Positions 52,512 through 61,254 are shown, counted from the first letter of the stretch. The stretch: 64,000 nt of DNA from Trueperella sp. (GCA_030532125.1 JAUNLU010000004.1:37960-101959); one strand, 5' to 3'. Program-made: numbers and translations. The notes: generated from the letters alone by a model not told the origin.

Positions 52512-53624
52512 ATGGACACTGCAGAGCAGTTAGCAATTGTCGAGCCTACTTGGCCAGTTATTTCTGATGACGACGCCGCGCGCGTTTGTGCCCAAATCCC
52601 CGACTTACCGGCGGAGTTTGCCGAAGTTACCTGGTTTAGCGGCCGCCCAATGGCCGCTGCTTGCCGGGCAGAGCTGACTGATGGCACGGCACTATTCATT
52701 AAGCGCTACTCCCCTGCACTGATGGTGGCGCCTGATCTGGCCGCTAAACACCAATTCGTAAATACCCTGCACGCACAACATTTCCCTGCCGTGCCGTTCC
52801 TCAGTTTTGCGACGGGGCAGACCTGGCTGCAAGACCACTGGTTCTATGAGGTCTCGCCGTGGGCACCAGGCACAGACCCGTATCGGCAACTCACCTCTTG
52901 GCAAGCCCCCAGCAATACGCGGCACTGGCGAGAAATTGGCCGCACTGCGGCGCAACTACGCAAAGCAGCGGCTGATATCCCCGCCCCACAGGTTTTCCCC
53001 ACGGTATATCAAACCAGGACGCGGCTAGTACTCGGTAACCCACTAGACGCCTGGGAACAGTGGGTTAAGGATTTCCCCGAACTGGCACAGTATTTAGCAG
53101 ACCGAGATTTTCCGGCAGACCTAACACTGACCGAACCGTTCGCGGCCCAACTGGCTGAGCTAGCAACTGAGCCAATGCGTTGGACTCACGGCGATTTACA
53201 TGCTTCCAATCTGCTATGGAGTGGAGATCAGGTGTGCAGCGTTATCGATTTTGGCATGGCACATCCCAACCCGCCGTTGTTGGATTTAGCAATTGCAATA
53301 GAACGCCACGCAATTGACTGGCTGGGGATCACAGCCGGAAATTTGCATGGCGCCCGCCCCCAGGTAGCCGCCGAAATAATCGCTGGCTATCAAGAAGTTT
53401 TGCCGCTAACTGCCAATGAACGCCGGTACCTACCCGCCCTTATTGCCCTGTGCCAGGTAGAAGCTGGCCTAGTGACAGTGGAGTATAGCCGCCGCGCACC
53501 GGTGCCGGCCGCCAATGCCGATTGGGCATACGACGTCTACTTCAAAGAGCATCTGCAGTGGTTCCACACCACCCCAGGGCAAGAATTCCTAGCTCAAATA
53601 AGTTCAATGACTGGAGAAAAATAA
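52512..53624 (+). CDS. APH-fold small-molecule kinase in the TPP riboswitch operon
   Basis: A 370-residue aminoglycoside-phosphotransferase/choline-kinase-fold enzyme. The catalytic loop THGDLHASNLLW near residue 224 (Brenner motif with Asp and Asn) and the Mg-binding VIDFGMAHPNPPLLDLAIAI near 243 are intact. LFIKRYSP near 61 supplies the ATP lysine. APH-fold kinases act on thiamine, methylthioribose, choline, homoserine and drugs. Here the TPP riboswitch and the coupled ThiYXZ-type transporter make a thiamine, hydroxymethylpyrimidine or related salvage substrate the best inference. AAGG eight bases before the ATG is the ribosome site covered by the hairpin. The stop overlaps the next ATG by one base. 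Confidence 0.82.
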   Translation: MDTAEQLAIVEPTWPVISDDDAARVCAQIPDLPAEFAEVTWFSGRPMAAACRAELTDGTALFIKRYSPALMVAPDLAAKHQFVNTLHAQHFPAVPFLSFATGQTWLQDHWFYEVSPWAPGTDPYRQLTSWQAPSNTRHWREIGRTAAQLRKAAADIPAPQVFPTVYQTRTRLVLGNPLDAWEQWVKDFPELAQYLADRDFPADLTLTEPFAAQLAELATEPMRWTHGDLHASNLLWSGDQVCSVIDFGMAHPNPPLLDLAIAIERHAIDWLGITAGNLHGARPQVAAEIIAGYQEVLPLTANERRYLPALIALCQVEAGLVTVEYSRRAPVPAANADWAYDVYFKEHLQWFHTTPGQEFLAQISSMTGEK

Positions 53625-54643
53625 TGAAAAAATATCTCGTGACGCTCGCGGTTACTGCGTTAGCAGTTGCGGGTCTCAGTGCCTGCGCCGCGGATGATGG
53701 CAAAGATGCCGCTAGCGAGCCCACTAAAGTCAGCGTGGTACTGGACTGGACCCCGAACACTAACCACACGGGGATCTACGTCGCCCAAGAAAAGGGCTAC
53801 TACCAAAATGCCGGTATTGACCTAGATATTCTCGGCTTTTCCAAAGCTGGCGTTGAAGCAGTTATGGCAGGCGGGGAAGCTGAATTTGGCTTTTCTGGCG
53901 TCAATTCCCTAGCGGCTGCCCAAGCCTCAGGTATCGAGCTGGAAATGGTAGTTAATGTGCAGCAAATCAGCTCTTTCGGGGTAGCGACCCGAGCTGACTC
54001 CGGGATAACTCGACCGCGCGACCTGGACGGTAAAGTACTCGCCAGTTACGGTGCGGGTGCCACCGCCGCTACTACTAAACAAATGATTATTAACGACGGC
54101 GGTAAAGGCGAGTTTGACCAGGTAGTAGTGGGAGCGGGCTCCATCGAGGCAGTATTAGCGAAGCGCGCCGACTTCTCGGAAGAAATGGGCACCTGGACCG
54201 TAATTGCCGCCGAACTTGGTGGCGATGAAATCAATATGTTCTACCCACAGGACTACGGGGTGCCCACCACTCCGGCGAATATCGGAATTTCAGTACGCCA
54301 GGATTTCGCTAAGGAAAACCCTGAAGTAGTGCGTTCTTTCGTGCAGGCAACCGTGCGCGGATACCAATACGCAATTGACCATCCCGAAGAAGCTGCTGAG
54401 ATCCTAGTGGCTGCTAATCCCGAAACTAAGCTGGATCCAGAATTAGCTAAACGCTCGCAAATAGAGCTCAGCAAGAACTACTGGCTGGATTCCCAGGGTC
54501 GCTTTGGTTACGCCGATCTAGAGCGGTGGCAAGAATTTTTGGATTACCTGGTGGAATCACAACTGCTATTTGATTCCGAAGGCAAGGTAATCACCACCAA
54601 GGTAGCTGCTAACGAGCTAGCCACTAATGAGTACCTCGACTGA
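53624..54643 (+). CDS. thiY: ThiY-type substrate-binding lipoprotein (NMT1/THI5-like)
   Basis: A 339-residue extracytoplasmic solute-binding protein. The signal peptide MKKYLVTLAVTALAVAGLSAC ends in a lipobox (LSAC, lipidated Cys about 21). The mature domain opens with the NMT1/THI5 motif DWTPNTNHTGIYVAQEKGYY. FGFSGVNSLAAAQASGI and ANIGISVRQDFAKENPEVVR follow the periplasmic-binding fold. Members bind pyrimidine precursors of thiamine such as formylaminopyrimidine or HMP. The ATG overlaps the kinase stop by one base, and GGAG precedes it. It overlaps the permease gene by 17 bases. Confidence 0.9.
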   Translation: MKKYLVTLAVTALAVAGLSACAADDGKDAASEPTKVSVVLDWTPNTNHTGIYVAQEKGYYQNAGIDLDILGFSKAGVEAVMAGGEAEFGFSGVNSLAAAQASGIELEMVVNVQQISSFGVATRADSGITRPRDLDGKVLASYGAGATAATTKQMIINDGGKGEFDQVVVGAGSIEAVLAKRADFSEEMGTWTVIAAELGGDEINMFYPQDYGVPTTPANIGISVRQDFAKENPEVVRSFVQATVRGYQYAIDHPEEAAEILVAANPETKLDPELAKRSQIELSKNYWLDSQGRFGYADLERWQEFLDYLVESQLLFDSEGKVITTKVAANELATNEYLD

Positions 54644-55397
54644 GCAACCTCCCCGCCCAGCGTTAGCGCGATTCGCCCCACCCCTGGGGCTTATCGCGCT
54701 AACGCTGATCCTCTGGGAACTAGTAGTTCAGTTGGCTAATATCCCACTGCGGATACTGCCAGCGCCGTCGCGCATACTGACCGCAGCGCTGGCCGATCTA
54801 CCCAACCTATTACCTGCCACTGCCGTCACTGCTGGCGAAACCTTAACGGGATTCGTACTCGCTGTGGTCAGTGCAGTGGTTATCAGTTTCTTGCTGTGGC
54901 TTTTTCCGCTGTTAAACCGCGCCGCCAGCCCACTGCTGGTGATTTCGCAAACTATTCCTATCATTGCCATCGCCCCGCTAATGGTGATCTGGTTCGGATT
55001 TGAAGCCAGCGCCAAAGTTTTACTGGTGGCACTGTTCGCCTTCTTCCCCATCGCCGTCTCACTACAGCGCGGGCTGCAATCAATAACCCAAGAACAAGTA
55101 GACGTCGCCACTTCGCTCGGCGCCTCCCCATTCTGGATCTTGACCAGGTTGCGTTCGCGGGCGGCGTTGCCCTCATTCCTGACCGGAATCAGAATTGCGG
55201 TCACCTATGCCCCGGCCACCGCAGCCACAGCAGAATTTGTGGGCGCGCGCCGCGGGGTGGGCATCTACCTACTCAGCGCCCAGGCTTCCTACCGCACCGA
55301 CCTGGTCTTCGCTGGCGCAATCATGCTCACGTTGCTGACCTTGCTGCTGTGGCTACTGGTAAGCGGTTTGGAACGGCTAGTAATGAGGCACCAATGA
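54627..55397 (+). CDS. thiX: ABC transporter permease, ThiX type
   Basis: A 256-residue inner-membrane permease with about six hydrophobic helices. The EAA-loop DVATSLGASPFWILTRLRSRA near residue 164 couples to the ATPase. It belongs to the SsuC/TauC/ThiX group. A partner lipoprotein of the NMT1 type and the riboswitch point to a thiamine-precursor importer. The ATG lies inside the end of thiY (17-base overlap), and its stop overlaps the next start as ATGA. Confidence 0.9.
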   Translation: MSTSTEQPPRPALARFAPPLGLIALTLILWELVVQLANIPLRILPAPSRILTAALADLPNLLPATAVTAGETLTGFVLAVVSAVVISFLLWLFPLLNRAASPLLVISQTIPIIAIAPLMVIWFGFEASAKVLLVALFAFFPIAVSLQRGLQSITQEQVDVATSLGASPFWILTRLRSRAALPSFLTGIRIAVTYAPATAATAEFVGARRGVGIYLLSAQASYRTDLVFAGAIMLTLLTLLLWLLVSGLERLVMRHQ

Positions 55398-56149
55398 CGC
55401 TACTGCAAGTAACTGAAGTTACCCGCGAGTTCACTTCCCCATCAGTGACTGCATTACGCCAGGTCAGTTTCGCGGTAACTGCCGGGCAGCGCATTGCTAT
55501 CGTGGGCCCATCTGGCTGTGGAAAATCCACGCTGCTGCGCATAATTGCCGGACTGGATGCTGCCACGGCGGGCACGGTGTCATGGCACACCGACAATCCC
55601 CACCCAGTAGCGCTGATGCCGCAGCACGATGCTCTATTTGAATTCCTCACAGTGATCGACAATGTGGCACTGCCGGAGTGGGTGACGGGTTCGAGTCCCG
55701 CCACTCGCCGCGAGCACGCAATGGAATTGCTGACGGAATTCGGGTTAGCGGATTTTTCCTATGCACGCCCCCGCCAGCTCTCCGGCGGGATGCGCTCGCG
55801 CGTGGCGTTCCTGCGCACGATGTCAGCGCGCAGCGATCTACTAGCCCTTGACGAACCTTTCGGGGCGCTTGATGCGCTAACTCGCCTGGATATGCAGCAG
55901 TGGTTGCTGCGCGCCGCTATCACCCATCAGCTCACTCTCTTGTTGGTGACGCATGACGTAGACGAAGCAGTGACTATTGCGGATCGCGTGCTAGTGCTAT
56001 CTGCTCGCCCTGGGGAAGTTATTGCAGATGTGCCAGTGAAAATAGCTGATCGAAGTAACCCGAACTTGCGGGAAGATCCCGCTTATCTCAACGCCTACAC
56101 ACAAGTGCGGGCGGCGTTAAATCTCAGAAAGGATTCCTCATGGAATTAG
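55394..56149 (+). CDS. thiZ: ABC transporter ATP-binding protein, ThiZ type
   Basis: A 251-residue ABC ATPase with Walker A GPSGCGKSTLLR near residue 37, the Q-loop LMPQHDALFEFL near 73, signature LSGGMRSRVAFLRT near 129, Walker B LLALDEPFGALD near 148, and the H-loop VTHDVDEAV. An upstream frame exists, but the ATG at 55394 has GAGG nearby and gives the ATGA overlap with the permease. A 23-base stretch at 55686-55708 closely resembles the tRNA-Gly T-arm (see findings). It overlaps the next gene by ten bases. Confidence 0.92.
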   Translation: MTLLQVTEVTREFTSPSVTALRQVSFAVTAGQRIAIVGPSGCGKSTLLRIIAGLDAATAGTVSWHTDNPHPVALMPQHDALFEFLTVIDNVALPEWVTGSSPATRREHAMELLTEFGLADFSYARPRQLSGGMRSRVAFLRTMSARSDLLALDEPFGALDALTRLDMQQWLLRAAITHQLTLLLVTHDVDEAVTIADRVLVLSARPGEVIADVPVKIADRSNPNLREDPAYLNAYTQVRAALNLRKDSSWN

Positions 56150-57054
56150 CCAGAATGAAACTAGAGTATGTGGTGGCGTGGCCAAACCACGCGGGTATGT
56201 TCGTAGCCCGGAAAAAGGGCTTCTATGCCGAAAAAGGCTTAGACGTAGAAATTGTGTGGGATGGCTGGGATCGCGGCACTCCCGCAGAATTGGCAATTGC
56301 GGGCGAATACCAGTTTGTGCCGATTCGCCTAGGCGAACTGTTGGAGACCCGAAAAACTGACCACCCATTTGTAGCGGTGGCCACTTTTAACCAGGTACAG
56401 CTGGGCGGCGTCATCTCCACCAAGTCTGCTGGCATCACTTCCTTCAAGGACTTGGAAGGTAAAACCTTGGCTATGTCCGGTATCCCGCGCATGGTAGAGA
56501 TGGTGCGCCAAGCCGTGGAAAAGGAAGGTGGCGATTTCAGCAAGGTAAATATCCAGAGTACCTCCCCCTACGTGCCAGATATCCGCGGAGTGGAAAGTGG
56601 CGAGTGCGACGCCGTCTTCAATGTATTGGGCTGGGAATCTTACACCGGCACTCGCCCGTTTGACGACGTAGTACAGCTGAACTTCGATGACCTCGGCATT
56701 GCTCCACACCACGCTTATTTCTTGTGTGTGACTGAGGAGTTCTTGGCAGAACGCCCTGATATGGTGCGCAACTTCGTGGCTGCTACTTCGCACGGGTATG
56801 ACTATGCCCTTGCCAATGAGCAAGAAGCACTGGATATTATGCTGCCCACGATGTGTGATTCTTCGCCGCTGACGCTGCGGGCTTCTTTCGACTACATGAA
56901 GAATTCCTGGCATGCTCCAAGCGGCCGGTGGGGCGAAATTAATCCGGAGCTGGTGGAGTCCTATACCCAATGGATGATAGACGCCGGCGCCACTACGGCC
57001 AGCATGGAAGATATTCCTGGCGCGTGGACTAACGAGTACTTACCGGAAAGTTAA
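56140..57054 (+). CDS. Cytosolic NMT1/THI5-like protein at the end of the TPP operon
   Basis: A 304-residue protein of the same NMT1/THI5 fold as ThiY, but without any signal peptide: the mature fold begins at once with LEYVVAWPNHAGMFVARKKG at about residue 8. AMSGIPRMVEMVRQAVEKE near 112 and VTEEFLAERPDMVRNFV near 196 are the matching family segments. Yeast-type Thi5 HMP-phosphate synthases also lack signal peptides, but their CCCFC motif and active histidine are absent here (FLCVTEE and FVPIRLGEL lie at the matching places). It could be an intracellular pyrimidine-binding chaperone or an enzyme. AAAGGA precedes the ATG, which lies inside thiZ. Confidence 0.8.
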   Translation: MELARMKLEYVVAWPNHAGMFVARKKGFYAEKGLDVEIVWDGWDRGTPAELAIAGEYQFVPIRLGELLETRKTDHPFVAVATFNQVQLGGVISTKSAGITSFKDLEGKTLAMSGIPRMVEMVRQAVEKEGGDFSKVNIQSTSPYVPDIRGVESGECDAVFNVLGWESYTGTRPFDDVVQLNFDDLGIAPHHAYFLCVTEEFLAERPDMVRNFVAATSHGYDYALANEQEALDIMLPTMCDSSPLTLRASFDYMKNSWHAPSGRWGEINPELVESYTQWMIDAGATTASMEDIPGAWTNEYLPES

Positions 57055-57075
57055 CTAGCTGCCCAGATAGCTTCG

Positions 57076-57117
57076 CTTTCTAGGGAGATTGGGCTCTGGC
57101 CTGGTTTCCCTAGAAAG
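57076..57117. terminator. Hairpin between convergent TPP operon and lipoprotein gene
   Basis: CTTTCTAGGGA (57076-57086) pairs perfectly with TCCCTAGAAAG (57107-57117); the loop is 20 bases. It lies 22 bases after the TPP operon and overlaps the lipoprotein stop codon. T-runs are weak on both sides. Confidence 0.5.
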
Positions 57118-57685
57118 TTAGGCTTTCTACATACGGAACCAACTCGGACATAGCCTCATCGGTAACTGTATTTACCGCTATTTCGTAAACATAAGCGCCA
57201 TGAACTACCGAATAGATGTGGGTTATCACGCCGCCACCAGTTACCGCGTACTTGCGGGCTTCTTCGCCATCTATTTCTAGTTTTCCGAGATAAGATGCTT
57301 GCCGGCCCGCGCCAATATTGCCGTTACTGTTGAGCGTATCGAGGTATTCATCTGGATCTACTGCCAGATCTGAGCCGCCTACCTCGTGAATCAAAATCAC
57401 ATTACCGTTTTGCAGATCAACCATATGCAGCAAAGTCTTTGCGTTCTTCGGTTTAGCGGGCACCCAGCCAGCAGGCATATTAATCTTGAACCCTTCAGGC
57501 AAGATGGTCACTTCTTGTTTATCAGCAACCTCGGTGATTTCCAGCTTGTGTACTTGAGTCTCTTCTGGTTCGGTTTGTTCAGTGGCTGCTTCCGGCTTTG
57601 GTTCCGGATCCTTAGCGTCGTCAGTATTAGCGCATCCGGTTAGTGCCAACAGAAAAATTGCTGCCGTGGCCAGAGATTTCTTCAT
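57110..57685 (-). CDS. Putative lipoprotein
   Basis: A 191-residue exported lipoprotein of unknown role. MKKSLATAAIFLLALTGC is a signal peptide with a lipobox (LTGC). An acidic Asp/Glu/Pro/Thr linker (about residues 20-45) leads to a globular domain with ILPEGFKINMPAGWVPAKPK near 61 and QASYLGKLEIDGEEARKYAV near 129. The domain resembles lipoproteins of the LpqN/PsbP-like type, in which a beta sheet opens with a (P)xGF/W motif, but I cannot assign a family. It is monocistronic and faces the TPP operon. Confidence 0.8.
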   Translation of the reverse strand: MKKSLATAAIFLLALTGCANTDDAKDPEPKPEAATEQTEPEETQVHKLEITEVADKQEVTILPEGFKINMPAGWVPAKPKNAKTLLHMVDLQNGNVILIHEVGGSDLAVDPDEYLDTLNSNGNIGAGRQASYLGKLEIDGEEARKYAVTGGGVITHIYSVVHGAYVYEIAVNTVTDEAMSELVPYVESLTF

Positions 57686-57854
57686 TTACATCCTCAATTC
57701 AATACCGCTAGTTCTCGCCTAGTTCTTCTGCTTAATTGTAACGGCACAGTTATCAGTGGTGTTAGCTCATAATAGCGTGGGATAGCCGTATAATTTCTAA
57801 AGCATTGCTACCAAATGTGCATGCCGCATTTTTAGAAACAACTTTGGAGCCCCA

Positions 57855-58337
57855 ATGACTAACCCGATGGAAGAACAAGGCAATACTTCTGGTAATGCTT
57901 GGAATAATAACTCCAGCTCCGCGCCAATTGATCCCAATTGGCAGACCCCAAACCAAGGGCAGCCCCAATGGCAAAACGAACAACCACAGTGGCAAAACGG
58001 CCCCCAGCCAACCGGCACCCAGTGGCAGAACGGACAGCCAACCCCCGGAGCACCGCAGTGGCAAAACGGCCCTCAACAGTGGCAGAATCCGCAGATGTAT
58101 CAAATGCCCACTGAGCAAAAGAGCCAGGTAGTGGCAGGCATTTTAGGGGTACTGCTGGGATGGCTGGGCATCCACCGCTTCTATCTGGGGTACACCGGTA
58201 TCGGGATCGCGCAGATCGCAGTAACTCTCATCACCTTTGGATTAGGCGGACTGTGGGGATTCATCGAAGGCATCCTGATATTAGTTGGCGCCAACGCATT
58301 CCGTACTGATGCTAGAGGCATACCGTTAGCCCAATAA
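57855..58337 (+). CDS. TM2-domain membrane protein with Gln/Trp-rich N terminus
   Basis: A 160-residue protein. Residues about 30-85 hold seven copies of a QWQN(G/E/P) motif in a Gln/Pro/Asn-rich segment. The C-terminal half is a TM2 domain: QVVAGILGVLLGWLGIHRFYLG has the DRF-like HRFYLG turn, and a second helix follows with the conserved GGLWGFIEGILIL. TM2 proteins are of unknown function in bacteria. GGAG eight bases before the ATG. A perfect palindromic terminator ends the gene. Confidence 0.88.
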   Translation: MTNPMEEQGNTSGNAWNNNSSSAPIDPNWQTPNQGQPQWQNEQPQWQNGPQPTGTQWQNGQPTPGAPQWQNGPQQWQNPQMYQMPTEQKSQVVAGILGVLLGWLGIHRFYLGYTGIGIAQIAVTLITFGLGGLWGFIEGILILVGANAFRTDARGIPLAQ

Positions 58338-58355
58338 CGGATATTTTTACGACCA

Positions 58356-58393
58356 AAAAGGTGGTGACCACACTAGTGTGGTCACCACCTTTT
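58356..58393. terminator. Bidirectional terminator between TM2 gene and rpmF
   Basis: A perfect 38-base palindrome: AAAAGGTGGTGACCACACTA and its complement, ending in TTTT on each strand. It serves both the plus-strand TM2 gene and the minus-strand rpmF gene. Confidence 0.92.
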
Positions 58394-58410
58394 ATTACGT
58401 CGAGTTATAT

Positions 58411-58587
58411 CTAGAAGTCCTCTAGATCCAGCATGCCTTTTTGCGCAGCCTTCGCCAGACGGCGTGGAATGCGCACCTCGCGCCCACCCATCACACGAAC
58501 GGTCTGCAACTCGGTGAGTTGCGCCTTCCACTGGGAGCGGCGAGAGCGGGTATTGCTGCGGGACATCTTGCGTTTTGGAACTGCCAT
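58411..58587 (-). CDS. rpmF: 50S ribosomal protein L32 (zinc-free form)
   Basis: A 58-residue ribosomal protein. The minus strand from the ATG at 58587 reads [20 protein letters not shown], then a basic middle, and ends [15 protein letters not shown]. The PKRKxSRSxTRSRR opening is the L32 signature. It has no cysteine, so it is the zinc-independent type that actinobacteria commonly use. AGGA lies next to the ATG. Downstream is the shared bidirectional terminator. No zinc-regulator operator was recognised upstream. Confidence 0.93.
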   Translation of the reverse strand: MAVPKRKMSRSNTRSRRSQWKAQLTELQTVRVMGGREVRIPRRLAKAAQKGMLDLEDF

Positions 58588-58752
58588 ATCCTACTCGCTC
58601 CTATTAAGAACTAGATCTGATAAAAGTTTGATTGCTTTGGGTGGCGCAGATGCCAACCAACCAGGGATCAACTCTAGCATTAGCCAACGCCAGTGCTAAC
58701 CCTCTGGGCGTGATTGTGCTTAGAAACACGTGTACCTGCCATAATTAGGATT

Positions 58753-59412
58753 ATGCAGCAGCTGCGTCTTCCTAAAAATACCGTATTGCACTCCGAATTG
58801 GAGATAAAACGTTCCCGGTTCATCGCCGTAGTAGCTCGCACCAACACTGTGCCTGCCGCCCGCGAGCTCTTAGCTGAACTACGCAGCGAATACCCAGACG
58901 CCCGGCACCACTGCAGCGCCTATGCAATAAGCACTGCGGGAGCACACGACGTCTTAAATTCTTCCGACGACGGCGAGCCCTCAGGTACTGCCGGTCGCCC
59001 AATGCTGGACGTACTAACCGGAAATAACCTAATAGATATTAGCGCCGTAGTGGTCCGGTACTTTGGCGGTACCCTACTGGGCACTGGTGGCTTAGTGCGC
59101 GCTTATTCAGATGCAGTGCGCTATGCCCTGTCAGGGGCGCCGCTAGTACGCCAGGAACGCTACGCCCGCTACCGCATCTCCGCGCCTCATACACTGGCGG
59201 GGAAATTAGAAGCTGATTTGCGCGCCCGGGACTACGAAATTCTAGCTGTCAACTACCGCGCTACCGACGTCACCGTCGATGTGGCGGTGGCAGAGCCGGA
59301 TATTTTCTTAGCGGAACTGGCGCAGCTGACTGCTGGGACGATAACTGCCACCACAGCCGGAGAAGTTATGAACGAGGTTCCGGCAGGACACCTCCCGGAA
59401 GTCGTTCAGTGA
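58753..59412 (+). CDS. YigZ/IMPACT-family protein
   Basis: A 219-residue UPF0029/YigZ protein, a bacterial homologue of the IMPACT domain, whose role is undefined (an RNA- or nucleotide-binding ribosomal-S5-like fold). FIAVVARTNTVPAARELLAEL near residue 24, DARHHCSAYA near 52, SDDGEPSGTAGRPML near 74 and VVVRYFGGTLLGTGGLVRAYS near 97 are the family blocks. The frame reaches 58714, but AGGA just before the ATG at 58753 favours that start. The next gene on the strand begins behind a regulatory leader, so it is probably a separate transcript. Confidence 0.88.
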   Translation: MQQLRLPKNTVLHSELEIKRSRFIAVVARTNTVPAARELLAELRSEYPDARHHCSAYAISTAGAHDVLNSSDDGEPSGTAGRPMLDVLTGNNLIDISAVVVRYFGGTLLGTGGLVRAYSDAVRYALSGAPLVRQERYARYRISAPHTLAGKLEADLRARDYEILAVNYRATDVTVDVAVAEPDIFLAELAQLTAGTITATTAGEVMNEVPAGHLPEVVQ

Positions 59413-59521
59413 ACTAACTTGCGCCCCTAACTTTGGGAAAATCAACACAGAGTATGAACTTGCCTTCGCTTCGACGGCTGGTAAGGATAGACTCACTGGG
59501 GATAACGGAGTGGAGGTCAGG

Positions 59522-59575
59522 ATGCTTTACCACATGTCCTGTACTTGCCGGTGTTTTGGGAGCGCCGGGCTTTAA
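59522..59575 (+). CDS. Cysteine-rich leader peptide upstream of cysK
   Basis: A 17-codon open frame, MLYHMSCTCRCFGSAGL, with three Cys codons (59540-59542, 59546-59548 and 59552-59554) in a Cys-x-Cys-x-Cys cluster. GGAGG lies exactly five bases before the ATG, one of the strongest ribosome sites in the window. It begins 183 bases before cysK. Cys-rich upstream ORFs acting as cysteine-responsive attenuators are described in mycobacteria. Translation and role here are inferred from sequence. Confidence 0.75.
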   Translation: MLYHMSCTCRCFGSAGL

Positions 59576-59630
59576 CTTCTTGTGCAAATTTTGCATGCGC
59601 GGCGCTCTGATTGTTATTAGTAGGGCGCAT
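59561..59630 (+). promoter_or_regulatory. Candidate attenuator with two mutually exclusive stems
   Basis: AGCGCCG at 59561-59567, inside the end of the leader ORF, is complementary to CGGCGCT at 59600-59606. ATGCGC at 59595-59600 is complementary to GCGCAT at 59625-59630. The two pairings compete for base 59600 and are sterically close. A ribosome paused at the Cys codons would leave the first stem free to form. TGCAAATTTTGCA nearby is a further small palindrome. No T-run was found, so Rho or translation control is likelier than intrinsic termination. Confidence 0.5.
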
Positions 59631-59704
59631 AGGCGCAGCTGGAGATCGTGGCATACCCCTGACGCAGACTGACTAGAGATCCCAGCAAAATAGTTAGGAA
59701 ACAA

Positions 59705-60631
59705 ATGATTTACTCCGATGCAACCCAACTAGTTGGGAACACCCCACTAGTGCGGATCAACCGGATTGCCGGGCAAAATGCCCAGGTGCTAGCAAAACTG
59801 GAATACTTCAACCCCGCCAGCTCAGTGAAAGATCGGATCGGATTAGCGATTATTGAGGCAGCCGAAAAATCTGGCGCCTTAAAACCGAGCGGTACGATTG
59901 TGGAAGCCACGTCTGGGAACACTGGTATTGCACTTGCCTGGGTGGGAGCAGCACGAGGATACCGGGTGGTGCTGACTATGCCCGAGTCGATGTCCGCTGA
60001 GCGCCGTGCGCTATTGCGCGGCTTTGGCGCCGAACTGGTACTAACCGATCCAAAAGCTGGAATGCAAGGCGCAGTAGATAAGGCCAAAGAAATTGTAGCG
60101 CAGTGCCCGGGCGCCATCCTAGCTTCCCAATTCGCCAATCCAGTAAATCCAGCAGCACACGAAGCCAGCACCGGCCCGGAAATCTGGGGTGACACCGGCG
60201 GCAAGGTAGATATTTTCGTTGCCGGGGTAGGCACTGGCGGAACGCTGACTGGCACCGGCAAATATCTGAAGTCGAAAAATCCTGAACTGCAGATAGTAGC
60301 AGTGGAACCGGCCGAATCGCCGCTGCTCAGCGCGGGCAAAGCTGGCGCCCACCAAATCCAAGGCATCGGTGCAAACTTTGTGCCTGACGTCTTAGATACC
60401 AGTATTTATGACGAAGTACTTCCAGTTAAGTCTGACGACGCACTGTATATGGCACGCCGTGCAGCACATGAAGAGGGGCTACTAGTGGGGATTACTGCGG
60501 GTGCTGCGCTATACGCAGCGGCGGAGTTGGCAGCGCGCCCAGAGAATGCCGATAAAATCATCGTCGCCATTGTGCCTGACTTTGGCGAACGCTACGTTTC
60601 AACTGTCCTCTTTGATGGGCTGCGGGGTTAG
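59705..60631 (+). CDS. cysK: Cysteine synthase (O-acetylserine sulfhydrylase)
   Basis: CysK replaces the acetyl group of O-acetylserine with sulfide to make cysteine, using PLP. The 308-residue protein has [15 protein letters not shown] near residue 32 (PLP lysine), [12 protein letters not shown] near 65, [15 protein letters not shown] near 177 and the phosphate/substrate region [15 protein letters not shown] near 262. AGGA lies five bases before the ATG. It follows the cysteine leader, and cysE begins 31 bases later, forming the two-step serine-to-cysteine operon. Confidence 0.96.
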   Translation: MIYSDATQLVGNTPLVRINRIAGQNAQVLAKLEYFNPASSVKDRIGLAIIEAAEKSGALKPSGTIVEATSGNTGIALAWVGAARGYRVVLTMPESMSAERRALLRGFGAELVLTDPKAGMQGAVDKAKEIVAQCPGAILASQFANPVNPAAHEASTGPEIWGDTGGKVDIFVAGVGTGGTLTGTGKYLKSKNPELQIVAVEPAESPLLSAGKAGAHQIQGIGANFVPDVLDTSIYDEVLPVKSDDALYMARRAAHEEGLLVGITAGAALYAAAELAARPENADKIIVAIVPDFGERYVSTVLFDGLRG

Positions 60632-60662
60632 TAACTGGAATACAGATCGGAGCACATTAGCG

Positions 60663-61235
60663 ATGTACAACAACGTTCCGCTACTGACTTTGATGCGGGA
60701 AGATTTGCAGGCAGCATGCGATCACGACCCAGCTGCTACTAGCCGAATAGTGGTTTTCTTCGCCTACCCTGGAGTACATGCCGTATGGGGCTACCGAATT
60801 GCGCATCGCATGTGGAATGCGAGCCCGTTGCTACGCATTCCAGCTCGGATCTTTGCGCAACTAGTTCGCACTATCACTGGCATCGAAATCCACCCCGCAG
60901 CCAAGTTGGGGCGTCGGCTATTTATTGACCACGGCATGGGGGTAGTTATCGGAGAAACCGCGGAGGTTGGCGAGGATGTGATCATCTTCCACGGCACTAC
61001 TCTAGGCGGCACTTCAATGCGCCCCGGCAAACGCCACCCCACGATCGGGAGTCGAGTTACTATCGGAACCGGTGCCAAGGTGCTGGGACCGATAAATATC
61101 GGTGACGACGTACAAATTGGCGCAAATGCTGTAGTAGTAAAAGACGTGCCAAGCGGTTACATCGCGGTGGGGATTCCAGCTAAGAACCGTAAGAAGCAAG
61201 CAGAGCCAAATATCGATCCAGCTATTTTGATTTAG
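60663..61235 (+). CDS. cysE: Serine O-acetyltransferase
   Basis: CysE acetylates serine with acetyl-CoA to supply CysK. The 190-residue protein ends in left-handed parallel beta-helix hexapeptide repeats. [31 protein letters not shown] near residue 77 contains the active-site His-Asp-Gly. [19 protein letters not shown] near 112 is the acetyl-CoA region. The C-terminal tail is short. The large open frame begins inside cysK; the ATG at 60663 with GGAG ten bases upstream gives [15 protein letters not shown], a normal start. A strong terminator ends the operon. Confidence 0.95.
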   Translation: MYNNVPLLTLMREDLQAACDHDPAATSRIVVFFAYPGVHAVWGYRIAHRMWNASPLLRIPARIFAQLVRTITGIEIHPAAKLGRRLFIDHGMGVVIGETAEVGEDVIIFHGTTLGGTSMRPGKRHPTIGSRVTIGTGAKVLGPINIGDDVQIGANAVVVKDVPSGYIAVGIPAKNRKKQAEPNIDPAILI

Positions 61236-61254
61236 TACTCGGCTAGATGACGAC

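Noticed and set aside
57386..57643. Plus-strand frame opposite the lipoprotein
   Set aside because: The minus-strand frame has a clean signal peptide and lipobox; this is its shadow.
58433..58699. Plus-strand frame of 88 codons
   Set aside because: It covers the ribosomal L32 gene on the opposite strand, which is unmistakable.
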